A DNA stretch of 64,000 bases, taken from positions 62,001-126,000 of the forward strand of contig NZ_FRFD01000007.1 of the NCBI RefSeq assembly GCF_900143645.1, written 5' to 3'. The stretch comes from Anaerocolumna xylanovorans DSM 12503 (GTDB lineage: Bacteria > Bacillota > Clostridia > Lachnospirales > Lachnospiraceae). Positions 45,015-51,768 of this stretch are shown piece after piece; position 1 is the first letter of the stretch; every line of letters begins with the position of its first letter. The translations under genes were made by a program, and so were the position numbers. Under the pieces are notes generated by a model, which had not been told where the DNA came from, did not search any database, and saw nothing but the letters and a program-made list of their open reading frames with translations.

Positions 45015-45587
45015 TTATTTCTTAATTATACTATCAAGAAGGGATTTTTCATCGGTCTGTGGAATCTCTGCATACTGCTTCATATAATCACTTGTATTTC
45101 TCTTGTAATTAATGACCTGCTTATCATCAGGATAAACCATTCCAAGTTCTTTAGTGGCATAGTTATAAATATAGTTTAAATCAACAGATGTATCAATTTT
45201 AGCCAGATTGGCTTCGTTATCATTTTCAAGCTTTGCTAATTTCCTCTCAAGCTCAGCTATTTTATTATTTTTTCTCGTTATATTGGTCTGCACATTAAGA
45301 TAGCCAACACAGGTATAAAGGGTTATACAGATTGCTACTGTCAGAACCATCAGAGAAAATACATCCAATACCTGCTTCTTTCTGGTCTTCCTGTGAATCC
45401 TGGGATTTCTTGTAATTCCAGGGATGGTCTGCTCCCTTTGCTCTTCTCTCCCCGGTATTTCCTTTTCCGGCCTGGCTTTCTGCGGATAGTATTCCTCTTC
45501 ATATGGAAGCTCTCTTAATTTTCTTACCGCATTACCATCATAATAACTATTATTCTGCTGCCTATATTTTCTTGCATTTTCCTCCAT
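45015..45587 (-). CDS. ftsL: FtsL/DivIC-type septum protein
   Basis: 190 residues: a charged N-terminal cytoplasmic region of about 85 residues (rich in Arg, Glu, Tyr), one membrane segment (about 95-115), and a coiled coil (about 120-145, NKIAELERKLAKLENDNEAN) with a short end carrying KELGMVYPDDKQVINY. This fits the FtsL slot between rsmH and the PBP genes. Sequence conservation of FtsL is poor, so the call rests on architecture and order. Confidence 0.88.
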   Translation of the reverse strand: MEENARKYRQQNNSYYDGNAVRKLRELPYEEEYYPQKARPEKEIPGREEQREQTIPGITRNPRIHRKTRKKQVLDVFSLMVLTVAICITLYTCVGYLNVQTNITRKNNKIAELERKLAKLENDNEANLAKIDTSVDLNYIYNYATKELGMVYPDDKQVINYKRNTSDYMKQYAEIPQTDEKSLLDSIIKK

Positions 45588-45620
45588 GTTTTTCCCCCTC
45601 TTAAGTCCCTTTCTTCTGTC

Positions 45621-46583
45621 TTATAAACGGCGCTCAAACACTCTTAACTTTGCACTTTTCGATCTCTTATTGCAGAGTATTTCTTCTTCTGACGGTAAAA
45701 TTGCTTTCTTGGTTTTTACAATTCCAAAAGGTTTCTTTCCGCATACACAAACCGGAAAGCTCGGTGGGCAGGTACAGGGATTCTCTTTGTTCTTAAAGAA
45801 GGATTTCACGATCCTGTCTTCCAACGAATGGAAGGTTATAATGCAAAGCCTTCCTCCGTCATTTAAAAGTCCCGTCATATCCTCTAAGGAATTGCTCAAA
45901 ACCTCTAATTCCTTATTAAGCTCTATCCGTATTGCCTGAAAGGTCTTCTTTGCCGGATGTCCGTTGACACGCAGCTTGGCAGGAATAGCTGCCTTAATCA
46001 CCTCTGTAAGCTGTCCGGTTGTTTCTATAGGGCTTTCTGTTCTCACTCTTAATATGTGTTTTGCAATGTTCTTTGCAAATTTATCTTCACCGTAATCTCT
46101 GATAATCCGGTATAAATCATACTCACTGTATCCATTTACGATATCTCTGGCTGTGATATCCATCCTGGTATCCATACGCATATCCAGGGGTGCATCTTCC
46201 TTATAGGAAAATCCCCTCTCCAGGGTATCAAGCTGGTATGAAGATACTCCCAAATCCAGTAAAATACCGTCTACCTTATCTATCTTTTGTTCCTTTAATA
46301 CTTCCTTCATATTGACATAATTACTTCTGACAATCGTAACCATGTCCTCAAATTCTTTCAGTCTTTTGCTTGCTGCCTGTATTGCTGCTTCATCCTGATC
46401 TATCCCAATCAGCCTTCCTTTGCTGTTAAGCCTTTTTAGGATCTCAAAAGAATGTCCTCCTCCTCCCAGGGTTCCGTCAACATAGATACCCTCAGGGCGG
46501 ATATTTAGCATTTCTATGGTTTCATTAAGCAATACCGATATGTGGCCGAATTCAAAGTGTGCCGTTTCCTTGTCCATAATCAT
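45621..46583 (-). CDS. rsmH: RsmH (MraW), 16S rRNA m4C1402 methyltransferase
   Basis: 320 residues. SAM motif VDGTLGGGGHSFEIL near 35-49, and family marks ILLDLGVSSYQLDTLERGFS (about 107-126), DMRMDTRMDITARDIVNGYS and LEDRIVKSFFK. It methylates N4 of C1402. The start is either the first ATG or a second one two codons later (MDKETAHF), which has a better spacing to the GGAGAAGG site. It follows mraZ by 12 bp. Confidence 0.98.
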   Translation of the reverse strand: MIMDKETAHFEFGHISVLLNETIEMLNIRPEGIYVDGTLGGGGHSFEILKRLNSKGRLIGIDQDEAAIQAASKRLKEFEDMVTIVRSNYVNMKEVLKEQKIDKVDGILLDLGVSSYQLDTLERGFSYKEDAPLDMRMDTRMDITARDIVNGYSEYDLYRIIRDYGEDKFAKNIAKHILRVRTESPIETTGQLTEVIKAAIPAKLRVNGHPAKKTFQAIRIELNKELEVLSNSLEDMTGLLNDGGRLCIITFHSLEDRIVKSFFKNKENPCTCPPSFPVCVCGKKPFGIVKTKKAILPSEEEILCNKRSKSAKLRVFERRL

Positions 46584-46595
46584 CCTTCTCCCAGA

Positions 46596-47024
46596 CTAAA
46601 AACTTAAACCAAAGTCCGCCATATGTTCAGCAATCTGGTCCATATTCTCATAATTATTGTTACTGTCCCATCTTTCCTTGCACCAGATTTCAATCTTGCT
46701 TAGTACTCCGACAAATACAATGTCCTTTTCCAGGGCTGCGGCTTCTCTAAGCTTTGATGGAATCAATACTCTTCCCTGCTTGTCCACTTCGCAATTAGCG
46801 GCACCCGCCATAAAATATCTCTGCAGCTGCCTTGCTTCCTTGGTGCCGGGCAGGGTCTTTAACTGGTTTACGAAACTCATCCATTCTTCATTAGGATATA
46901 CAAAAAGACATCCATCTAATCCCAAAGTAACCACAAAATCCTCTCCCAATTCTTCTCTGAATTTGGAGGGCATTATGATTCTTCCCTTTGTATCAATCGT
47001 ATGGATATATTCTCCCATGAACAT
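46596..47024 (-). CDS. mraZ: MraZ, transcriptional regulator of the dcw operon
   Basis: 142 residues from the ATG of MFMGEYIHTIDTKGRIIMPS, the family start, with an AGGTGG site 8 bases upstream; GTG codons further up are not used. Two AbrB-like MraZ repeats: DTKGRIIMPSKFREELG and DKQGRVLIPSKLREAAAL. MraZ binds direct repeats in front of its own gene. The matching array of boxes lies upstream and overlaps the promoter. It heads the division cluster. Confidence 0.97.
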   Translation of the reverse strand: MFMGEYIHTIDTKGRIIMPSKFREELGEDFVVTLGLDGCLFVYPNEEWMSFVNQLKTLPGTKEARQLQRYFMAGAANCEVDKQGRVLIPSKLREAAALEKDIVFVGVLSKIEIWCKERWDSNNNYENMDQIAEHMADFGLSF

Positions 47025-47129
47025 GAATCTCACCACCTAGTCCTCATGTATATCGCAGACTTGTTTGTAAATGATTTACTGTTTCAAATCAGGTTGTGAA
47101 AAATATGATGCCTTTTTCACATTATTACT
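47025..47129 (-). other. mraZ leader with degenerate repeat element, copy E
   Basis: About 143 bases of predicted mraZ leader lie between the start site near 47167 and the ATG. This part carries a degenerate two-hairpin element (47049-47120): TATCGCAGACTTG-like left arm, an inner GTAAAT/ATTTAC palindrome, and a second stem GTGAAAAA/TTTTTCAC (47096-47103 with 47113-47120). In an untranslated leader such a hairpin could affect readthrough or RNA stability. No leader peptide was found. Confidence 0.5.
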
Positions 47130-47187
47130 CCACTTACAACCACTTCGCACCACTTTGCACCACTCATACAGCTATTTTATACCACTT
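47130..47187 (-). promoter_or_regulatory. Predicted MraZ operator: five AAGTGG boxes
   Basis: On the minus strand AAGTGG (or GAGTGG in box 4) begins at plus coordinates 47130, 47140, 47150 and 47160, exactly 10 bp apart, with a fifth AAAGTGG at 47182-47188, 22 bp from box 4 and inside the promoter spacer. E. coli MraZ binds tandem TGGGN repeats at a 10 bp period, and Mollicutes MraZ binds AAAGTGK repeats, so both spacing and core fit. Boxes 1-4 cover the start of the transcript, box 5 the promoter. Confidence 0.8.
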
Positions 47188-47202
47188 TATTTAATATGGC
47201 AA
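47174..47202 (-). promoter_or_regulatory. dcw operon promoter (mraZ)
   Basis: On the minus strand TTGCCA (47202-47197, 5 of 6 matches), 17 bases, TAAAAT (47179-47174, 5 of 6). The start would be near 47167, at the edge of the AAGTGG array. The next stretch, 47203-47330, holds a bulged hairpin (47267-47291, GCCTC/GAGGC core) followed on the plus strand by CTTATTTTTC; otherwise I see nothing in it. Confidence 0.75.
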
Positions 47203-47323
47203 GCTTTTCTGAATAAATTTACGTTCCAATTTTTACATTTTTTAGGAGTTTTGTGGTATAAAATTTGCCTCACACCATATATTGTGGAGGCCTTATTTTT
47301 CTTTCCTTTATTTGCCGCAAAAA

Positions 47324-47366
47324 ACGACAAAAAAAGAAGGTAGGAAATTAGTCCCACCTTCTTTTT
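47324..47366 (-). terminator. Terminator of lgt and the upstream gene block
   Basis: An 11 bp stem AAAAAGAAGGT/ACCTTCTTTTT (47331-47341 with 47356-47366), extended by a G-T pair and GGA/TCC, followed on the minus strand by more T residues (TTTTTTTG). It lies 14 bases after the lgt stop and separates the murE-lgt block from the dcw operon. Confidence 0.88.
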
Positions 47367-47379
47367 AGTTCCTGTATGT

Positions 47380-48312
47380 TTATGCAGTTTTCTTTTTTAA
47401 TTGATAACGCTTGATAAGGATGATAATACTTGATACAACAACCAGTACTCCTGAAAGCAACTGTGAAACAGCTATAGGCGTATTAAATAAAAACAGTTGA
47501 TCTGTCCGAAGGCCTTCTATCCATACCCTTACCAGTCCATAACCCAATAAATAAAGGAGGATTACTTCACCGTTAAACTTTTTATGCTTTGAGTAAATTA
47601 TTAAAAGTATGAGTAATATCAGATTGCACACCGACTCATAAAGAAAGGTCGGCTGGACCTGAATATATGTGGCACCACCAAGATTCACCGTATGGTTACG
47701 GATCTCTAAAATCTCCTGGTAAGCCTGCTCTTTTCCGGCAAATTTCTGTGCCAGGTTTGCCAAAGGCATTGTATAATCACTGCTCACATCCTGAATATTT
47801 AACTGCATGGCAAATAATCCATTTGTATATTTACCAAAGGCTTCCCGGTTAAAAAAATTTCCCCATCTGCCGATAATCTGTCCAGTAATCAGTCCAAGAC
47901 AGCCTGTATCCGCCAGAAGTCCAAAAGATATCTTTTTAATTTTGGAATAAATGAAGGCAACTAAAACTGCCGTAATAACACCGCCGTATATGGCAAGTCC
48001 ACCGTTTCGGATATCAAAAACCTCAAGAGGCGAATCCTTATATTCATTCCAGTTAAATACTACATAATACACTCTTGCACCAATCACGGAAAGTACAATT
48101 GCATATAGGGCAAAATCCAGGTACAAATCGGTGTTTTGTCCCGTTCTTTTTGCTTGCCATTCTGCCATCAGATATCCCGCAACCATGCCAAGGGCTATTA
48201 TCATACCATAGTAGGCAATTGAAATTCCAAATATATGAATGGAAGACCCGACATCTTTCAACTCGATACCCAGATTAGGAAAATTGATATTTGTACCTGT
48301 ACTTAATAGCAT
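47380..48312 (-). CDS. lgt: Lgt, prolipoprotein diacylglyceryl transferase
   Basis: 310 residues with seven membrane segments. Signatures: GARVYYVVFNW near 79-89, RNGGLAIYGGVI (about 102-113) and GRWGNFFNREAFGKYT (about 148-163), which hold the lipid-binding Arg and Asn. Lgt adds diacylglycerol to the lipobox cysteine of preprolipoproteins such as the lipoprotein at 30 kb. It is the last gene before the terminator. The C-terminal tail is basic. Confidence 0.96.
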   Translation of the reverse strand: MLLSTGTNINFPNLGIELKDVGSSIHIFGISIAYYGMIIALGMVAGYLMAEWQAKRTGQNTDLYLDFALYAIVLSVIGARVYYVVFNWNEYKDSPLEVFDIRNGGLAIYGGVITAVLVAFIYSKIKKISFGLLADTGCLGLITGQIIGRWGNFFNREAFGKYTNGLFAMQLNIQDVSSDYTMPLANLAQKFAGKEQAYQEILEIRNHTVNLGGATYIQVQPTFLYESVCNLILLILLIIYSKHKKFNGEVILLYLLGYGLVRVWIEGLRTDQLFLFNTPIAVSQLLSGVLVVVSSIIILIKRYQLKKKTA

Positions 48313-48329
48313 CCCATATCACCACTTTC

Positions 48330-49427
48330 TTAGACATTGAACCGGAAAAGAACGACATCTCCGTCTTGTACCACATATTCTTTTCCCTCTGAACGAACCA
48401 GTCCTTTTTCCTTTGCCAGATTAAAATTACCGCATTCAGTCAGATTATCATAACTTACGATTTCAGCACGGATGAAGCCTCTTTCAAAATCGGAATGAAT
48501 TTTACCGGCGGCCCCGGGAGCCTTTGTTCCTCTCTTAATAGTCCATGCTTTTGTTTCCTTGGGCCCTGCCGTAAGGTAACTGATAAGCCCAAGAATATGG
48601 TAACTGGCAGCAATGAGCTTTTCAAGGCCCGATTCCTTTAAGCCCAATTCCTCAAGGAACATTTTCTTTTCTTCTTCCTCAAGCTCTGCAATTTCCTGTT
48701 CTATCTGTGCACATATAACGAACGCTTCGGAGCCTTCCGCTTTGGCGAATTCCCTTACTTGCGCGACCTTTTCATTGTTTACTCCCTCATCTGCCAAATC
48801 CTCTTCTTTCACATTGGCTGCATAGATTACCGGCTTATAGGTAAGCAGGTTATAGGATAAAAGCAGTTCTTCCTCCTCTTCATCCAACACAGCAAAACCC
48901 TTTGCAAGCTTTCCTCCCTCTAAGTGTACTTTCAGCCTTTCTAAAAGCTCTAATTCCTTGGCAAGAGCTTTATCATTTTTAGCACCCTTTGAGGTTCTTG
49001 CAAACCTTCTCTCCAGTATCTCCATATCCGAAAAAATCAATTCCAGGTTTATCGTTTCGATATCCCTTAACGGATCCACGCTGCCATCCACATGAATGAT
49101 ATTACTGTCTTCAAAGCAGCGTACTACATGAACTATGGCATCCACCTCTCTGATATTGGACAAAAACTGGTTTCCAAGTCCCTCACCTTTGGAGGCTCCC
49201 TTTACAAGGCCTGCAATATCTACGAATTCAATAGCCGCCGGCACAACCTTTTCAGAGTGGTACAAATCTCCCAATACCTTTAAGCGTTCATCGGGTACTG
49301 CAACAATACCTATGTTAGGGTCTATGGTGCAGAAAGGATAATTCGCAGATTCTGCTCCTGCCTTTGTGAGAGAGTTAAATAATGTGCTTTTGCCTACATT
49401 GGGTAAACCCACTATACCTAATTTCAT
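48330..49427 (-). CDS. ychF: YchF, Obg-like ATPase
   Basis: 365 residues. P-loop GLPNVGKSTLFNSLTKAG (7-24), G3 region FVDIAGLVKGASKGEGLGNQ (68-87), and the NVKEE-type specificity loop (AANVKEEDL) that gives ATP rather than GTP binding. The C-terminal TGS domain contains KGTKAPGAAGKIHSDFERGF and ends VQDGDVVLFRFNV. YchF binds ribosomes and is linked to stress responses. It lies 14 bp after thiN. Confidence 0.97.
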   Translation of the reverse strand: MKLGIVGLPNVGKSTLFNSLTKAGAESANYPFCTIDPNIGIVAVPDERLKVLGDLYHSEKVVPAAIEFVDIAGLVKGASKGEGLGNQFLSNIREVDAIVHVVRCFEDSNIIHVDGSVDPLRDIETINLELIFSDMEILERRFARTSKGAKNDKALAKELELLERLKVHLEGGKLAKGFAVLDEEEEELLLSYNLLTYKPVIYAANVKEEDLADEGVNNEKVAQVREFAKAEGSEAFVICAQIEQEIAELEEEEKKMFLEELGLKESGLEKLIAASYHILGLISYLTAGPKETKAWTIKRGTKAPGAAGKIHSDFERGFIRAEIVSYDNLTECGNFNLAKEKGLVRSEGKEYVVQDGDVVLFRFNV

Positions 49428-49440
49428 ATATTTCTTCCTT

Positions 49441-50097
49441 TCAGTCTTTGGCTTCGATTACCAATAGAATCCCGGATTCCATCAGAATTTCCGCACTTTC
49501 TTCCGTCACTTCATTGCTTACGCCTAAGCTGCTTCCTAACGTAAGAGTCTTCTTTTGCAAAGGATATAAGAATCCTTTCAGGGTAACTCCTTTGACGATT
49601 TCCGTAAAGGGAAGCAATGACACATAAGGTCCATGAAGCTTACCACGGTACAAAACCGTATCATGGTTTATAAGATAGATTTTATTATGATCATCCACCA
49701 GGGAGGTCTTTATATTCTCTCTTAAGGGCAAATACAAAAGAGAAACATTCGCTATCATGTGATCAGCCCTGTTTCCGGTAGCCCCAAGTATTACTATTTC
49801 TTCCGGCTTTAGTTCCATCGCAGCTAAAATGCCCAATTCCGTATCCGTAGCATCCTTCATGGGATCATATTCTGCCACCTTAACCCCTTCAAGGCCTTTG
49901 TAATATTCAATCACATCCTTTGATACGGAATCAAAGTCTCCAATAATATAATCCGGTTTTAAAGAAAGCGCCTGAACTGCTTCAAGTCCTTTGTCCACCG
50001 CTATGATTTTATCAAAAGCTTTTTTGTCAAGATACTCCTTCATAAAGGCAAGGGAAACTTTCCCTCCGGTTACAATCAGTACCTTTATTCCATTCAT
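49441..50097 (-). CDS. thiN: ThiN, thiamine pyrophosphokinase
   Basis: 218 residues. Marks: IIAVDKGLEAVQALSLKPDY (32-51) then IIGDFDSVS (52-60), and the metal/ATP motif DATDTELGI (82-90), followed by ILGATGNRADHMIANVSLLY. ThiN makes thiamine diphosphate from thiamine and ATP. The start overlaps the rpe stop by 4 bases. The rsgA-rpe-thiN order is widespread in Firmicutes. Confidence 0.96.
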   Translation of the reverse strand: MNGIKVLIVTGGKVSLAFMKEYLDKKAFDKIIAVDKGLEAVQALSLKPDYIIGDFDSVSKDVIEYYKGLEGVKVAEYDPMKDATDTELGILAAMELKPEEIVILGATGNRADHMIANVSLLYLPLRENIKTSLVDDHNKIYLINHDTVLYRGKLHGPYVSLLPFTEIVKGVTLKGFLYPLQKKTLTLGSSLGVSNEVTEESAEILMESGILLVIEAKD

Positions 50098-50774
50098 TTA
50101 ACTGCCTCCGGCTTTGGAAAAGCACTCTTAAAATCGATTACATTTTTTTTGATGTCGCCGTTAAATACGGCCGTTCCCGCCACTATAACATCAGCTCCCG
50201 CTTTCAAAACCTCTCCTACATTTGACAAAGTAATTCCGCCGTCAACTTCTATATCAATATTCAGCTGCCTTTGCTTTAGAATTTCTTTTAGAGTTTTTAT
50301 TTTATCAAGGGCAAGCGGTAAAAAAGACTGGCCTCCAAATCCCGGATTAACGCTCATAATAAGTACCATATCGATATCCTGATAGATATATTCCAGCTCC
50401 ACAAGCGGCGTAGAAGGATTTAAAGAAACTCCTGCCTTCAGCCCCAATTCCTTTATTTTAGCCACTGTACGGTGCAGATGCCTGCAGGCTTCCGCATGAA
50501 CTGTAATGATATCTGCTCCTGCCTCTTTAAAATCCTCCAGATAGCGGATAGGTTCCTCTACCATAAGATGTACATCAAATACCATCTTTGATTCTTTCCT
50601 TATGGACTTAATAACAGGTGCCCCAAAGGAAATACTTGGTACATATGCTCCATCCATCACATCTATATGAAGATAATCTGCCCCTGCCTCTTCTACTTCT
50701 TTTATATATTCCCCAAGACGCCAAAAGTCGGCGGCCAGGATTGAGGGTGCCAATTTATACATATCAATAGCCAT
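50094..50774 (-). CDS. rpe: Rpe, ribulose-phosphate 3-epimerase
   Basis: 226 residues. TIM barrel with LAPSILAADFWRL (7-19), HIDVMDGAYVPSISFGAPVI (37-56), MSVNPGFGGQSF (about 144-155) and VDGGI (about 182), which carry the metal and phosphate ligands. It interconverts ribulose-5-P and xylulose-5-P. The first ATG has a GGGAAAGG site. It overlaps thiN by 4 bases. Confidence 0.97.
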   Translation of the reverse strand: MAIDMYKLAPSILAADFWRLGEYIKEVEEAGADYLHIDVMDGAYVPSISFGAPVIKSIRKESKMVFDVHLMVEEPIRYLEDFKEAGADIITVHAEACRHLHRTVAKIKELGLKAGVSLNPSTPLVELEYIYQDIDMVLIMSVNPGFGGQSFLPLALDKIKTLKEILKQRQLNIDIEVDGGITLSNVGEVLKAGADVIVAGTAVFNGDIKKNVIDFKSAFPKPEAVK

Positions 50775-50795
50775 GCCTTTCCCAAATATTCAATC

Positions 50796-51677
50796 TTAAT
50801 ATTTCTTTTTCTTTTGGTTTAGTTCCTCAAACAAATCCTTATAATTCTTATATCTTATACGGCTAAGCTTCCCATCCGAAAGTGCTTCCTTTACCTTACA
50901 TCCGGGTTCATTTAAATGCATACAGCCTAAAAATCTGCATTCATCCGCATATTCATTAAATTCCGGGAAAAAATCCTTTAATTCATCCTTTTCCATGTCA
51001 GCTAAGTATAAAGAACTAAAGCCAGGCGTGTCCATTACAAATCCGCCTTCTCCCATTGCTATCAGCTCGGAATGCCTTGTAGTGTGCTTCCCTCTTTGTA
51101 TCTTTTCACTGATTTCTCCTGTTTTTGTATTTGCCTCCGGAGAAAGTAAATTGACAAGAGAGGATTTTCCCACACCGGACGGTCCCGCTAACACCGTGGT
51201 TTTATGCGCAAGCAATTCCTTTAGGGAAATGATTCCTTCTTCTGTATACGTACTGGTAAACAATGTATGGTATCCGCAATTCCGGTAGGTTTCTTCCAGT
51301 AAAGCGATTTCTTTTTCCGTTACAACATCCTTCTTATTAAAGCAAATAATCGTTTCTACCTGCTGCTTTAACATCAAAATCAAAAACCGGTCAAGAAGAT
51401 TAAGGTTAGGTGCAGGCTTAGCTGCAGCAAATATAATCAGTGCCTGATCAACATTTGCTACAGCAGGTCTTATAAGTTCGTTCTGTCTTTCCCTGATATC
51501 TGTTATATTGCCCTTTTTAGAATTCTCATCCAGAATATCCATCAGAACATCGTCGCCTACCAGCGGTTTAATATTCTGATTGCGGAAAATACCCTTTGCC
51601 TTGCATTCATAGATTTCCATGTTTTCTGCGAATACATAATAGAAACCGCCGATACCTTTTATTATCTTTCCTGTCAT
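50796..51677 (-). CDS. rsgA: RsgA, ribosome small subunit GTPase
   Basis: 293 residues from MTGKIIKGIGGFYYVF, with an AAAGAGG site; the longer in-frame start 24 bases up is rejected. OB-fold N-terminus, circularly permuted GTPase with NKKDVV (G4), AGPSGVGKSSLVNLLSPEA (G1) and DTPGFSS (G3), then a zinc module CRFLGCMHLNEPGCKV. RsgA checks the 30S decoding site during assembly. It follows prkC, as in B. subtilis (prpC-prkC-rsgA-rpe-thiN). Confidence 0.97.
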   Translation of the reverse strand: MTGKIIKGIGGFYYVFAENMEIYECKAKGIFRNQNIKPLVGDDVLMDILDENSKKGNITDIRERQNELIRPAVANVDQALIIFAAAKPAPNLNLLDRFLILMLKQQVETIICFNKKDVVTEKEIALLEETYRNCGYHTLFTSTYTEEGIISLKELLAHKTTVLAGPSGVGKSSLVNLLSPEANTKTGEISEKIQRGKHTTRHSELIAMGEGGFVMDTPGFSSLYLADMEKDELKDFFPEFNEYADECRFLGCMHLNEPGCKVKEALSDGKLSRIRYKNYKDLFEELNQKKKKY

Positions 51678-51690
51678 CTTAACCTCTTTC

Positions 51691-51754
51691 GTGAATATCA
51701 AATCTCTGATTTGATATTCCTGAATACGTAGTTGAAAAATTTATTTTTCAACCT
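51691..51754. repeat. Two-hairpin intergenic element, variant F (prkC-rsgA)
   Basis: First stem GAATATCAAATC/GATTTGATATTC (51693-51704 with 51708-51719), spacer CTGAATACGTA, second stem GTTGAAAAAT/ATTTTTCAAC (51731-51740 with 51743-51752). Spacer and layout match copy B1 while the stems have changed on both arms. It lies between the prkC stop and the rsgA ribosome site. Confidence 0.6.
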
Positions 51755-51768
51755 AACCTCTTTCACAA

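Noticed and set aside
47071..47343. Plus-strand open frame of 90 codons between mraZ and lgt
   Set aside because: It runs over the MraZ boxes, the promoter and the lgt terminator, and has no ribosome site.
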